Origin: Chrysomallon squamiferum | Lineage: Eukaryota; Mollusca; Gastropoda; Neomphalida; Peltospiridae | NCBI GenBank assembly: GCA_012295275.1 | Contig: CM022666.1 | Location: forward strand, 5,758,558 to 5,811,057 | DNA length: 52,500 nt | Reading direction: 5' to 3' | In this document: in pieces, positions 1 through 13,090 of the stretch | Layout of the letters: every line of letters begins with the position of its first letter | Numbering within the stretch: the first letter of the stretch is position 1 | Program-made: the position numbers and the translations under genes | The notes under the pieces: model-generated | Seen by the model: the letters and a program-made list of their open reading frames with translations, nothing else | The model's database searches: none | Told to the model about the DNA's origin: nothing

Positions 1-142
1 AATGGACATGATTGTTTGCAAAGTTTCAGAATAAAAACTGTAAGTGTGTAAGTATTTCAGATTTCTGATAACTGTGTTTAAAATGGACATGATTGTTTGC
101 AAAGTTTCAGAATAAAAACTCTAAGTGTGTAAGTATTTCAGA
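1..142 (+). repeat. 81-bp tandem duplication
   Basis: The sequence beginning AATGGACATGATTGTTTGCA at 1 recurs at 82 with one mismatch over 61 bases. The window edge may cut further copies. Confidence 0.9.
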
Positions 143-263
143 CAGCTAACCTGATTACATTCTGGTGCAAGTCTCTCACATTGTTTATTTTCGCTTGTTT
201 GCAGGGAATCCCCAAGTTTTCATTTTGTTAATGCCTTCATATCATTTTACAAATAATCATTTT

Positions 264-318
<55 letters not shown>

Positions 319-1432
319 GTGTTTTTGGGTGTGATTCTTGTATATTTGTTTGTGAAAATTTGTCTGTTTCTGTGTATATATGTGAGTGTTGTGTCAGTGT
401 GTGTGTGTGTGTGTGTGTGTCCTTGTGTGTGTAAGAGAGAGAGAGATGCATTATTTCTGGAACTTAATAATATTTTAGAAGTTAATAATTCCTTGATGTG
501 AAGGCATTGTCACAAATCCTTAGTGAATAGAAACACTTTTTTTTTTTTTGTGGCCTGCTATCTGTATTTTTATAATTGTGGAATTAATCACAGCTCTGTC
601 ACAATTAATTAATGTTACAGTGTGGTCAGCTTTTATTGTCTTTTTTTTTTTTTTTTTTTTTTTTTTTGAAATGAATAAAGTATTTCTGCCTGTCTGATTT
701 AAATAATTAATACATATTTGGTACATTAACATCTAATTTAAATAATTAATATATATTTAGTTCATTAACGTATGTCATGAATAAAATATTGTTTACTGAT
801 ATGTAATGAATTACTTAATAAGATCTGTTTTGTTGCTTTTTATGTTGACAGTTTTTGTTTTTGGAAATTCAGTATATTAACACTGAATGTAATTTTTTGA
901 CATTCTGGTTGTTAAAGTGAAAGTAGATAAAATATTGATATATTTTCCAAAAGAAATGATAATGATATTGATGATGATGATGATGATGATGGTGATGATA
1001 ATATTTAAGCAAAGAAATTTGTAAGCAAATTAATTATGAAAACCAATTATCAACATTTTTTAAAATATAAATATGTAACAGTGATTAACAAACTATTAAA
1101 TATAAGTTAATAAGAAAGTTATTTTATTAAAATTGAAAACATTCTGAAGTAAATTAAAATAAATAAAACAGAAACAAAAATCAATGAATTATTCATTCAT
1201 TATTTTATTATTTTTAAATATGTTAAAATTATGAAATGTACTTTTTCACTGTAATCTGATTTTTCAAACTACTATGTCATTTTTTGTATGTTAGCTTTAA
1301 CAGGAATAATAATAATAAGATAAAATTGTTATTAACTGATTCTGCATGGAAGAAAAATTGGTTATGCTTTATATTTTTGTTTTATATTTATATATTTCAT
1401 ATTAAAAAAGAAACAAATGTGTGCTACATAAT

Positions 1433-1475
<43 letters not shown>

Positions 1476-2071
1476 CAGCCACAACTTAATTTTATCGATT
1501 AAAATTTGAAAAATTTCATTATCTATTTAGTTAGTTTTTTAGTTATTAATACAAACCACATTTCAAAATGACTCAATTTATTATTAACAGCATTAAACTG
1601 GAGAGGGATGTTTTAATGGGTATGAGGGAGATAACTCAAACACCCTCAGAAATTCAACAGTGTGGATTGTCCCTTGAAAATATTGTAATTTTAAGTGTTT
1701 TATTTTTTTATTATTTATTTATTCTATTTCACAGAATCCCCTTACAAAGGTTAGTGTATTATAATATATATGCCGAGCTTTGCAATCTTTATTTTTTTTT
1801 TTTTTTTTTATTAAAGCACTTTGTTAAAATAGCACTTTAAATCTTTCTCAGGTTTCTTTTTCTTTATTTTTTCAAGTCCATATTTACACAGATAACACTA
1901 AACTTTTTATTATATTTAGATATTTTAGAATTTTTTTCTCTCTATCTTTAGTCTGTTTTTTTTTTTTTTTTTTTTTTTTTATATTTTTTTTATTTTTTTA
2001 TTTTATTTCTTTGTTTATTTATTTATTTATTTATTATTATTTGATTGTTATTATAGTTATTATTATTCTTC

Positions 2072-2116
<45 letters not shown>

Positions 2117-3199
2117 TGTTATTTTTTAAACTTTTTAATTTAATTTTTTATATTAATTTAATTTAAGATAATTATGTATTTTCACAGATATATATTTTTT
2201 CTTTAAACAACACATTTTATTTTTCAATTGGAATAGTTACAAATATAATTACATATACACCATTTTTTAATTGATCCACTAAAACATTTCTTACTAATAT
2301 TTATTTTAATAATCAGGGGGTTGGTTTAGTTTTCCTTAATTTTTTTATTTTGTTACTAGCAGTATTTACAAACTAAATTTACAAACAATAAACATCTGTA
2401 TATATTTATTTATGTATGTACGTCTGTATGTGTTTGAATCTGTCTGTGTCTGTGGTAACAATAATGATGATGATTATAAGATTAACAGTTATATATTAAA
2501 AAATAAAAATAATAATAAAATTTTAAAAAAAACATTAATATACACCTTGCTGTACACTCTTTCTTCTAATAAACCATAAATTACATCCTCCATGTTAACC
2601 TTTACCTAGATTACTATCAGTATTTTGTAACTACAGTTACAAAGTGACGTGTTTGTTTTATAAAGTAACACAGACAAATATAAAGTCAGCAAAGACTTGT
2701 CATAATCTATACACTGAAATAGGTCGTTCAATATGGTGGATACCTGTTGGATGTGTTGTTTATTCTTACCTGTTGGTGTATTTGATACTCACCTGTAAGG
2801 TGTAATATATACACACACCTGACAGCTTTTATGCAGGTAAGGTCATGAATCGATAAAGAGCTTTTAGGATTTATTTTTCATTTCTGAGCTTGGTATTGTG
2901 TTTGAGTGAATGCATGAATAATTACACACACACACACATACACACCAAAAAAAACTTTCATGCAGTCACTCATGTGTACATAATCTATTATTACTTATTT
3001 ATTATTTATTATAAGAAAAAATTGGGATATTTCTGTATTTTTAACATAATTTTACATAATTAATTATTATCCTTAAATGTATTTATTTTAATTATCATTA
3101 TTAATCATTGTTTCTTTGATATTTTTTTTTTATAATTTACTTTATTACTATGATTATTATTCTGTATCTACTTAGTTATGTATTAAGTGCACAGAAGTT

Positions 3200-3284
<85 letters not shown>

Positions 3285-3715
3285 TATAGTAATTGTATTT
3301 GACACAGTTATTATACTTGATAGAAAAATCAGACTATTTCAAGTTGTTTACACTATGTCAAATTACCCATTCACTGAGATGTAGAAGCAGCATGTTCAGA
3401 TTAATAAATACTGTCATTATTCACATCAAATTTAATAATAATTTTATAAATTGTTTTTTTTTTCTCTTTCACTTCCTTGTTCATGCACACTGTAGTATAC
3501 TGTTGTAGTAATAGTGCTTGATAGCCATTGGTTGAAAATTAACCAATGAGGTGGAAGGAAGTTGTTAGTTTTTGGTGATACTGCCTGTTCCTTTCTTTAT
3601 CTGGAAGATTTAAATCTGGTTGTTGAAGGAAAAAAAAAAAAGGAAAAAAAAAAGATAATAATAAAATGAATGAAATAAATGAAATGAATTAAAGTGAAGT
3701 AAAAAGTAAAGCAGT

Positions 3716-3750
<35 letters not shown>

Positions 3751-5480
3751 TTTGTCACTCTTTATTGATACATGTGTAAACAAAATTTTAAAAATACATA
3801 GCTTAGTTTTTATTCAGTGGATTAATTCAGGTGTTTATATGCAATATTTTGATGGGTACAGCATGGTCAGTGAAATAATGTAAGTGTTAAATGTTTAAAA
3901 GTAGATAAATGTCTGTGAATGTATGTGTGTGTGTGTGTGTGTAGTAGTAGTAGTAGGTGTGGATGTGGGTGTGATATGTTTGACAGATAACGAGAGACAG
4001 GTGAGAGAGAGAGAGAGCATTCTGTAGTAAATAAATAATAAAATATCTAGATAATTTTTAAGCAGAACTTATACATCTAAATGTATAGCTGTACATAAAA
4101 CATGAACTCACACAACTACACACATACACAAACATATAAAATTATTCTGGTGAAACATTTCTTTTCTTTTTCTTCGTCTGTCCATTCTACCATTTCATTC
4201 ATTCATCCATTCTGTCCATCCCTCTATCTGTCCTGTTTATTCATCTATGCTGTCTGTTCATCCATCTGTTCATTCCTTCTTTCCTTCTATCGATGTGCTG
4301 CATACAATATACATATTGTTGTTGGTACGTCAGTATACTCAGTGCTAGCTTATTCTAATGGAAAATGGAAATTTAACAAAGCATATAAAAAATATATAAT
4401 GTTTGCATAATAAAGCAGAAATGGTAAAATTACTGGGGTTTCTACAGTGATGGTACGATTTGTGACAGTGAGCACTGAATCAGATATTAAGTCATGTTCT
4501 GTAGGTTTTTAAATTAAAAAGTATTCATTTTTTCTTTTATGATAAGCCTCATTTTGATATCCTTCCTATCTCTAAAACATGTGAGTTTGTATATCGGTAA
4601 GCATGGACATTTTTTTTAGCAGATTTGAGTAACTTCTTCAAACTGAAATCTGAAGTCCTTCAAAAATATCTTAAGATATTTTAAAGATATATATATATAT
4701 CGTCTCTCTTTCTCATGGAGATACACAGGAATTGTTTAGGTTTTTCTCTCAAAATCTAAAAATTGAAAATTTATGACAGTTCCACAGTGTATATTGTTAC
4801 ACTTTCATGTACCGAATTCCAAGTACTGTGTGTGTATGTGCATGTGTGTGTATTGGGGGTGGGTGTGTACTGAAATTTGGGTGCATACTTTATGCTTATG
4901 CATACATTTTCTTAGATTAATTATAGGTTTTTAGTGTTATAGATTAGATTACTATGCTAACATTTTATTCTAAGAATAACATACGTATAAGACATATGTA
5001 TATATATATTTTTTTAAATAAGAGATAAAACCCATTTTTGTTTTAATTAAAAACAAAAAAGAGATCAATAATTACTCACTAAGGAACAACAAAAACAACA
5101 GTAATAACAATAATAATAACAATAATAATAAACATTTTCTATTGTTACGTATCATTTCTGTGTGTTTATTTATTTGGTTTATGGTTCATCTGTTCTCTTT
5201 TTTTTTCTAACTATTTTTCTTATAAAAAGAAAATAGTTAATATTTTATTATATTTTATTTTATTTTAAATAAATAAAACCTAAAGAAAAAATATATACAG
5301 TCCTTTGAGAACGTTATATAAAACAAAATCAATAATATATAATTAAATAACAATTTTTAATAATATTTGAAATAAATAAATAAATAAATAAAATTTAAAA
5401 TACTAATAAACACACACACAAAAATTAACACATTATATTAACCTTTTTTTTTTTTTTTTTCAAATTTTTTGTTCCTGCAG
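143..5480. other. Intronic DNA upstream of the first visible DOCK exon
   Basis: AT-rich sequence without a convincing exon. It holds (GT)n at 266-311 and about 397-431, (ATA)n at 1434-1471, (ATT)n around 2064-2114, (CA)n at 3203-3280, (TTTA)n at 3716-3753, many A or T runs, and a perfect inverted repeat CATTGGTT/AACCAATG at 3526-3548. Confidence 0.6.
3203..3280. repeat. (CA)n microsatellite
   Basis: About 39 CA units, interrupted once at 3241. The flanking open frame coding His-Thr repeats is an artefact. Confidence 0.97.
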
Positions 5481-5697
5481 AAAACCCCTTTTCCCCGGTG
5501 AAGTGAAGGATCTTACGAAAAGAATTCGAACCGTTCTCATGGCAACAGCGCAGATGAAGGAGAACGAAGGCGACCCTGAACTTCTGATTGACCTTCAGTA
5601 CAGTCTGGCCAAGTCCTACGCGAGCACTCCTGAACTGCGGAAAACATGGCTCCTGTCTATGGCCCGCCTTCACTGTCGCCATGGCAACTACTCTGAG
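5481..5697 (+). CDS. DOCK9: DOCK exon a: start of DHR-2 lobe A
   Basis: Acceptor TTCCTGCAG ends at 5480; the first base completes a codon and 72 codons follow, starting [18 protein letters not shown] and ending HGNYSE. The segment contains [19 protein letters not shown] and [16 protein letters not shown], the highly conserved opening of the DHR-2 domain in the DOCK-C and DOCK-D groups. GC content is far above the flanking AT-rich introns. The donor is the weak GAG|GTTAAA, followed within 30 bases by a run of more than 20 T. The upstream coding exon is not visible in 1-5480. Confidence 0.95.
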
Positions 5698-5933
5698 GTT
5701 AAAAAAAAAATTCATCTAATTGTCTTTTTTTTTTTTTTTTTTTTTTTTTTGTGTTATATGTAGAGTTTTGTGTTTAAAAGGCAATATCTGTGCATTTGAG
5801 GACCCTCGATGGGCATTTTTTTTTTAAATATTTATTTTTTATCCAGAAAGTACACAGTGACCTTGACTTTGTTGCAGTACTAGTGTTATTACCACTGCTG
5901 CTGCTAAATGTGTGAATAATATATTCATGTTAT

Positions 5934-5936
5934 TAC

Positions 5937-5969
<33 letters not shown>

Positions 5970-6161
5970 CTATATTACCTACATTATTGTTGTTATTGTT
6001 ATTATTATTGTTATTTTTAGTTATTGTTATTATTGCTAGTATTATTGTTATTGTTATTATTATTATTATTATTATTATTTATATTACCTATATTATTGTT
6101 ATTATTATTGTTATTTTTCTTATTATTGCAAGTATTATTGTTATTATTATTATTATTTCAG
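5934..6161. repeat. (ATT)n-rich tract abutting DOCK exon b
   Basis: Imperfect ATT/GTT repeat running up to the acceptor of exon b and providing its T-rich tract. Confidence 0.9.
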
Positions 6162-6219
6162 GCTGCTCATTGTTATATCCATATAGCTGCACTGATTGCA
6201 GAATACTTGAAACGCAGAG
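6162..6219 (+). CDS. DOCK9: DOCK exon b: lobe A helix
   Basis: A 58-base exon between an acceptor in TTATTTCAG (AG at 6160-6161) and donor AG|GTATGT. It encodes AAHCYIHIAALIAEYLKRR plus one base, a helix that follows directly on exon a in DOCK proteins. It enters in phase 0 and leaves in phase 1. It sits at the edge of a long (ATT)n tract. Confidence 0.94.
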
Positions 6220-8254
6220 GTATGTTTTTATTAATTAATTAATTTATATATTTATTTATTTATCATTTATTTAATTTTAGTTATTTATTCTTTCATTCAT
6301 TCATTCATTTTCTTTCTATTTTTAAATTAAGAAATAGTAAAAATTTGGTATTAAAATATCCCTTCCCAAAAGATCCTCAAACATTTGCTATAACACACAT
6401 GTGCCAGATTTCCAGTTCTAGCCTGGCTCCAAGAATACCAGAGAGTTGTGTTTTCCAAAGAATTTATTTAAATTCTAGAGCAGAATCAATTCTCAAAAAG
6501 AAAAGAAAAGAAGAAGAAAAAGAAAAAAAAAAAACAAAAAAGAACGGAACATATTTATTAGAATTAAAGTAACAGTGGTTGTTTCATTCATTTTCTCAGT
6601 CATGTATGTTTTGTGTTGTTGTTTAAGAAATCTGTGATCATAAATGAAAATATCAAGACAGTTAATTTTTTCTGTTACACTGTTCTTTAATGAAGTCATC
6701 TAAACAGTTTTTTTTTTTTTTTGTCTCTTTTATTTTATTTTTATTTTTTTTCTCTTTTATTATTTTGTTTATCATTGCAGTTAGTATTAGCAAAATATAA
6801 AGTATAATAATAAAACAGAATATTTAATATTCCAATTATTGTTTTGTTTGTTATTGGAAATCAATCTTTCCTAATTATAAAGTTTGACATTACAGTAGTA
6901 AAGATAACATTGTTCATACTTCCAAATTATTATTTTATTTGTCATTGGTGACCAGCTTTGTACAATGATAAAGTATGACAATAAAATAGTAATCTTTGTT
7001 AATAATGAAATATTCCCACGTTTTAGTGTTTATTCAATCATAATGAAATTATTATTATTGCTGCAATACATAATGAGAAAAAAATATTTAAAAATAAAAG
7101 CTTTACTTTGTTACTTTGTTGTCATTTTTTTTTTTTTTTTTAAATTATATTATTATATTTTTACTATTTTATTAGACAGTTTAAATTAAAATCTTTTTCA
7201 AACTTTTTCAGAATTTTTCAAAAAAAAAATGTATTTTTTTATTTATTTATTATATAAATTCTTCTTATCTTCATCACCAACCCTGAGTTCTTTAACTATA
7301 ATTTTAGAGGTAGCTGAAATGGGAGGGGCATCTTACCACTCTCTCTTATGTGTGTTGGGGGGTATCAACATTTTGGGGAAAATATTCCTATTCAATATAT
7401 ATATATCATATATATATATATTTTTTTATTATTTTTATTTTATTTTATTATTTTTGTTTTATCATGTTAAGATTCCCTTTTCGTTTTTTGATCCTGTTTA
7501 CTAAGTGTTGATTTGTTCAGAGATATTTAATATGTTGACAGCATTTTGTACTGAATGTGCGGAAACTATTTTTTACAGTTAAGTATTTTTATTTTTTTTT
7601 CCCAAGCTGAAGTTTTTTGATAAACACAGCTTCTTGCATGGAATAATGTGCCTACACATTTTTTGTAAAAAAATATTTTATTTATTTTTTTTTTTTTTTT
7701 TTTAAACGCCTTATTCAAAATTGTGCATTTGATTTTGTGTTTTATTTTATTTCATTTTATGTGGATTTTTTTTTTTTTTTTTTTTTTCAGTTTGTTTGGA
7801 TTTAATTAATATGCATTGCAAACTTTATTTTTTAAGTTTATTTATATTGTTTTGTCAGTTTATTTTCCTTTCATTGTAATTAAATTAAATTTTATTTGTA
7901 TTAACTTTTACCATTAATTCATATATATATATACATATAAAATGTATATCGATTTTATTTGTTTTAATTTTCAATAATCTTTTTTTTTCAGTTTGTTTTA
8001 TTTTCTTATTTTCTTATTTGTGTGAAATTTATGATTTTGAAGACCATGAATTTATTTATGTGTTATGAATTTATTTAAATTTTTTAATCCTGTTCAACAC
8101 ACCTTACACAAATACACAGAGATTTATAAAATAACATGTTCATCACAGAGATTTTTTATTTTTTCTCTCACACACACACACACACACACACATATGCACA
8201 CAGACACAAACAGGTCACACACACAAATTAACCCTAATTATGTTTTTCCTTCAG

Positions 8255-8269
8255 GAAAAATTAAGTCAC
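8255..8269 (+). CDS. DOCK9: Candidate 15-base in-frame microexon between exons b and c
   Basis: The sequence TTTTTCCTTCAG|GAAAAATTAAGTCAC|GTAAGT has a strong polypyrimidine acceptor and a perfect donor 15 bases apart. Exon b ends in phase 1 and exon c starts with the remaining two bases, so inclusion keeps the frame and would insert five residues, changing RRG-SYPQ to RRGKIKSR-SYPQ. The position is a length-variable loop of lobe A in this family. No homologue is recognised; it could be a chance match. Long-read or junction RNA data would decide. Confidence 0.3.
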
Positions 8270-8562
8270 GTAAGTTGCCTGGGATTGAAAGGGTTAATTG
8301 TCTCATAACTGCATATCTCGTAGATGCAAACAAAACTAGTTTGTTCTATTTTTCTTCATGTATTAAATTTTTGAAGCATGTTTTTTTTTAAATTAATTGT
8401 TTGCGTTTTCTCCCCCATAAACTTGAAAGTTTATTCATTAGCATGTAAATATATATATATGTATTTATTTATATTTATTTTTATTTTTATTTTTATTATT
8501 TTTATTTTTATTATTTTTATTTTTTGTTTTTTGTTGCAAGGGTGTGAAATAAGTTTCAACTA

Positions 8563-9282
8563 CAGTGGTAACTTGACTTATGAGTTTATTTCATTCCCTG
8601 GCCGAGCTTGTAAGTCAGTTTGCTTGTATATGAAATCAGTTTTCCTAACTGAAATTAATTGAAATACCATTAATTCGTTCCAGCCCCCCAAAAACCACCC
8701 CATTATTTTGTAACATGTGTTAAAGGACATAAGAAAAATGTATCTATAAATGACAAATATTGTATAAAAAAAAAAAATAAAAAATAAAAGAGGATGTAAA
8801 GAAATAAATTGGTTTTGTAAAGTGTACAGGGTTAGGGTTTCTCCATCTTTTCGTGGACAGAGGCCCACAGCTTAGAAATTATTTTAACACCTTTCGCCGA
8901 AGTTACAGCTTTTATCGACTCCTGCTTCAGTATGGTATATATATCGGAAAAGTACTACGCATACTGCCTAGCCAAGTCAACTACATGCACACCTCGCTTA
9001 TGTTTTTATATGATTTCATGCTTTAATTCAATGGATATCATCGGCTTCTTCTCCTCAGCACTGTCCTTTGCACTCATTTTCTTAAGATCTATGGAAATGT
9101 GGCCAAAAACTGCACAGAACTCTAGCACAACACAACAGAAATGCTTCCACAGCGAGGTAACCATGTGAATCAAACAAATGAGACTTAGGATGCTGGGTGG
9201 GTGTTGTGTTGTTCGTTGTGCCAACTAGCTCATAAGTCAGAAAACTCACAAGTTGGTGCACTTGTATGTCAAGGTACCACTG
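8563..9282. mobile_element. Non-autonomous DNA transposon with inverted ends, 720 bp
   Basis: Left end CAGTGGTAACTTGACTTATG and right end (reverse complement) CAGTGGTACCTTGACATAC agree at 14 of the first 15 bases. The interior is GC-richer than the intron, includes CATTCCCTGGCCGAGCTTGT and AATTCGTTCCAGCCCCCC, and has no complete transposase. The left end is preceded by TA, but no target-site copy is visible on the right, so the superfamily is not assigned. It lies in the intron between DOCK exons b and c. Similar TTAATTCGTTCCAG sequences are, from memory, dispersed in invertebrate genomes. Confidence 0.7.
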
Positions 9283-10698
9283 GAAATGAAAATGTTTAAT
9301 AGTACCAGCCCACTAGCAGTTTTTAACATCTCATCTGTAATGAAATTTGTAAATAATACAAGAATTTCTGAATTTACTTTGAATTCACCATTCTGGGCAA
9401 AAAAAAAATAAAAAAACTTTAAATACAATTTCAAGTTGAAATCTACTCTGTTTTGACTTTGGCAACCCATTAATACTGACTCAAGTTGCATGGAGTAGGT
9501 ATTTTTAAAATATTACCACAGAAAGATTTTTCTGTTAAAGAATTTATTCCAAATTGTCGTAGGTAGCTTCATTGCTAAATTTAATTTTCTTTTTCTTTTT
9601 CTTATTTAATGTTTTATTTATTTATTTATTTATTATCTCTTTTTTATTGATTTTGTTTTTTAAATTATTGTTATTATTATTTTTTTAATTTATATATATA
9701 TATATAGACATTATTTTTTTTATTTTTATTTTTTAATCTAGTGGGTAAATTTATTTCACACCCAGACATTATAATTAAGTCAAATAAAAATTCTTTGTGT
9801 TTCAGCTGCATGGTACAATGGCTGAAAAGATGATAATTGGCAAAATTTATAATAAATACCCAAATGTTTTATTATTGTAACTAAAATGTTTTATTATTAT
9901 CATTTTTAATTTTTTTTTTTAAACATTTTTTATGATGTGAAAATTAAGAAATTAATTCGTATCACTTAATGATAAATTAAGCATTTTAATCTTTTTGTAG
10001 CTTTAAACGTTATTGTCTATTTATTTAATGTTTTGTGCTCAATAATTATAATAACTATTTTACTAATTAAGGTGACTAAATGTAAAATTAGTTTGATTCG
10101 TTATTGTTTACTTAGTGTTTTTAATGTTGTATATAATAAATATTAATTTAAATGTTAAAATTAACACATAATGTGAAATTCTGATTTAATTGATGTTGTT
10201 TTTGTTTTTTTAATTAAAATGATACAGTTGCATGATTTATTTTTTCTATCTTGTTTGATTCAAACTGTTTGAAATTTGATAATCTTGAAAAGAAGAGAAA
10301 TTAAAATATTTAAGAAAAAAGTGACAAAATTAATAATAATAATAATAAAATCAAATAAACACAAAATAGCATTGCTATTAATATAAATTTACATTTATTT
10401 TGCTTTGAAATAAGTGCATCTTTATTTATTTAAAATATTATATTTACTTAATATATAATCAAATGAAATATATTCTGAAAAAGTATAAAATATTCCAGTT
10501 TTGATTGTTGATATTATTACTTCATTGCACTGTTTATAAACCTTAATAGGGCCCTTCACAGAACTTAACTTTCAAAATATTCCTGTACTCTACAATTAAA
10601 TTATATTGTATAAATGTTTTGTAAAATGCATTTTAATATAATATAATGTTTTAGCCCATTATTTCACAAATAATTTTTTACCCAGACATCAGTAGGTT

Positions 10699-10699
10699 C

Positions 10700-10746
<47 letters not shown>
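10699..10746. repeat. (CT)n microsatellite
   Basis: About 24 CT units with one CTGT interruption near the left end. Confidence 0.95.
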
Positions 10747-10748
<2 letters not shown>

Positions 10749-12174
10749 CTTGATCTCACAACACACTTGATTTAAGAATAACAATAAATTGAAATTAATA
10801 ATTTAGGATATACATTCATGTAAAAAAAAAAAAAAAAAAATAAATAAAATAATTATAAAATAAAAAAAATAAGTTACAAAAATAAATTGTTAACTAAAAA
10901 TAATTGTGAATATTTAAAAAAAAAGAAATAAAAAGGTAAGAAATACAAAATTTAAGAAAAAGTGCAGATAATTTCACATAAAGAGAAATTTTGTATGTCT
11001 AAATTTTGAAACAAATAACATTTAAAAAAGAAAAATGAATTTAAAAAAAAAAAATTATAATTTGCTTTGGCACTGTTGTCTGTTGACTGGCTATTGCTTT
11101 CTGCTTTATGGCATTTCCATAGGTGATAAACCATTGTAATTTGCATAATTAATGCAAATTAAAATGATTTATGACCATAATTAATGCAGTCACATGACAT
11201 AATTACCATAATTTATGTCAGCATTGTCATATCCAGTTATCATAATTTATGCCACATTATGACCCCATTATCGTAATGTAATAGTTTACAGTTATATTAT
11301 ATCACTTCACATTACATTTACATATGTTATTATTTAACACATAATCACATTTACAGTTAATATTATACATTTACACATTTTATCATAATTTATGTTTTAT
11401 TATAATACTGAGAAAGTTGTTAATGAATTCTTATCAGTTTAAACATACATTTTGATAGACATAAGGGTATAATAAAATTTATAATAAAGGTATATTGTAA
11501 AAAAAAAAAAAAAAAAAAATATTAAATTTAAAGATAATTTTAAGAATATCTTAATTATGTAAAATATTAATAAAATATGATGAAAAAGTAATAAGTTTCT
11601 ACAATCTAAGCAAAAAGTTTAATTATATTAAAGATATTAAGAAAAATTTAAAAAGCATTAATAAAAATAAATGTAAAAAAGAATGTTTGAGAAAGCCAAC
11701 TGTAATTATTAAATTATAAAGAATGTTTTTATTCTCTCAATCATTGATTACTGAAATCATATTTTTGTGCATTACTATTCTGTGATTTTTTCTTTGAATT
11801 ATTGAGTTCTGTAAATATTTATCTTTTGCTTAACTTTTTAATTCCAGAAAAAAAAAGAAAAAAAGAGCTTTTTATTTATGAAATTATTACTTCAACTCTA
11901 ATTTTGATATATGATTTGTTCTGTTTCATTTGTTCTTTTCTTTTCTTTTATCTTTTTTCAAACTTTGTGTTTTTCTTCATTTTTCTATTTATTCTTTTTT
12001 CTTTCTTTCTTTTTATTCCAGTTAAGTTCTTTCTTTCAACTGATTTTTCTCTTTTTTTTTCTTTTTTTTTAATTTCTCTCTTCATTCTTTTTTCTTTTCC
12101 ATTTTTTTTCTTCCCTCCTAATCTGATTTAACTTTTTTTTTTTTTTCTTTCATAATTAATTTTGTTATTTTTAG

Positions 12175-12284
12175 GTTCTTACCCTCAAGGCTGCGCATCG
12201 TTTGGGAGAATTTCACCAAATATTGCTGCAGAAGAATCAGGAATTAAGGACGACTCTGGAATGCAGGATGTCCAGTATACAGAG
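12175..12284 (+). CDS. DOCK9: DOCK exon c: lobe A
   Basis: Acceptor ATTTTTAG ends at 12174; donor ACAGAG|GTAACT. Two bases complete the glycine codon begun in exon b, then 36 codons encode SYPQGCASFGRISPNIAAEE and end GMQDVQYTE. The GC-x-x-F...ITPNI-like and GMQD motifs are the usual continuation after the lobe A helices in DOCK9/10/11-type proteins. Confidence 0.93.
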
Positions 12285-12426
12285 GTAACTGAATTTAAAA
12301 CTAAATGTAAATAGTCTTTATAACGAATTCTCATCTAAATTAAAGTATAATTTTTATTATTTTATTGCTACTACATATCTATATTGTCATTTTTTTAAAT
12401 TCTAAAATTTTGTTTTGTTGTTGTTA

Positions 12427-12464
12427 TTATTATTATTATTATTAATATTATTATTATTATTATA

Positions 12465-12498
<34 letters not shown>

Positions 12499-12499
12499 G
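12427..12499. repeat. (ATT)n microsatellite
   Basis: Near-perfect ATT repeat in the intron between DOCK exons c and d, with a short ATAT interruption. Confidence 0.95.
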
Positions 12500-12899
12500 A
12501 CTAATGTATTTTTGAACTTGTTAATCTTAATATATTTTGAAGTAATTCCTAATAATAAAGTATGATTTTTAACTGCTTAGCAAATTAATATAATCTGGAA
12601 TTTTTTCTTCAGTTCTGTTTATAAAATAACAATAAAGAGAGAGGGTGTGTTTGAGATCAACTGAATTATATAAAATATACTGAAGCAGTTTGTACATAGC
12701 ACCAGAAATACTCCTTGTAATCAAAAAATATGCGAAATTATGACCTTAAAATGTAAAAATAAAATTTCTCATTAAGGTATGAACTACTCCATAGTAATGC
12801 AGTAGTACACCATACATAACACACATTAAATTAGTTCTTATGACATGTTGAGTTTAACATTAAAAATGATGATGTTTAAAAATGATGTTGTTGCTGCAG

Positions 12900-13022
12900 G
12901 ACACACTGGTTGAGGTGTTGGAAGACGCTGCTAAGTACCTGGAGAAAGCCGAGAGATACGAAACCCTGGGAGAAGTGTACAAAATAGTCATCCCCATCTA
13001 CGAGAAGAAGCGAGACTTCAAG
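12900..13022 (+). CDS. DOCK9: DOCK exon d: lobe A/B boundary
   Basis: Acceptor TTGCTGCAG ends at 12899. Exactly 41 codons encode DTLVEVLEDAAKYLEKAERY through VIPIYEKKRDFK. The KAERYE and IPIYEKRRDF-like motifs are typical of DOCK DHR-2 domains. The donor AAG|GTTTAC is non-consensus at +3 and runs straight into a TAAA-type repeat (13028-13090). Confidence 0.94.
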
Positions 13023-13027
13023 GTTTA

Positions 13028-13090
13028 CAAATAAATAAATAAATAAATAAACAAATAAATAAATAAACAAATAAATAAATAAACAAATAA
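13028..13090. repeat. (AAAT)n tetranucleotide repeat
   Basis: TAAA units with regular CAAA variants, starting five bases after the donor of DOCK exon d. Confidence 0.95.

Larger units (their letters stand above)
6220..12174 (+). other. DOCK intron b-c
   Basis: About 6 kb of AT-rich intron. It contains the inverted-repeat transposon at 8563-9282, a candidate microexon at 8255-8269, a (CA)n near 8170-8192, a (CT)n at 10699-10746 and several poly-A/T runs. No other exon is seen. Confidence 0.7.

Noticed and set aside
2750-2825. Cluster of ACCTGT/CACCTG E-box words
   Set aside because: Arises from a small local repeat of ACCTGTTGG-like sequence inside an intron; nothing else supports an enhancer.
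8932-9224. Open frames on both strands inside the 720-bp element
   Set aside because: Short, overlapping, and without transposase motifs I can identify; treated as part of a non-autonomous element.
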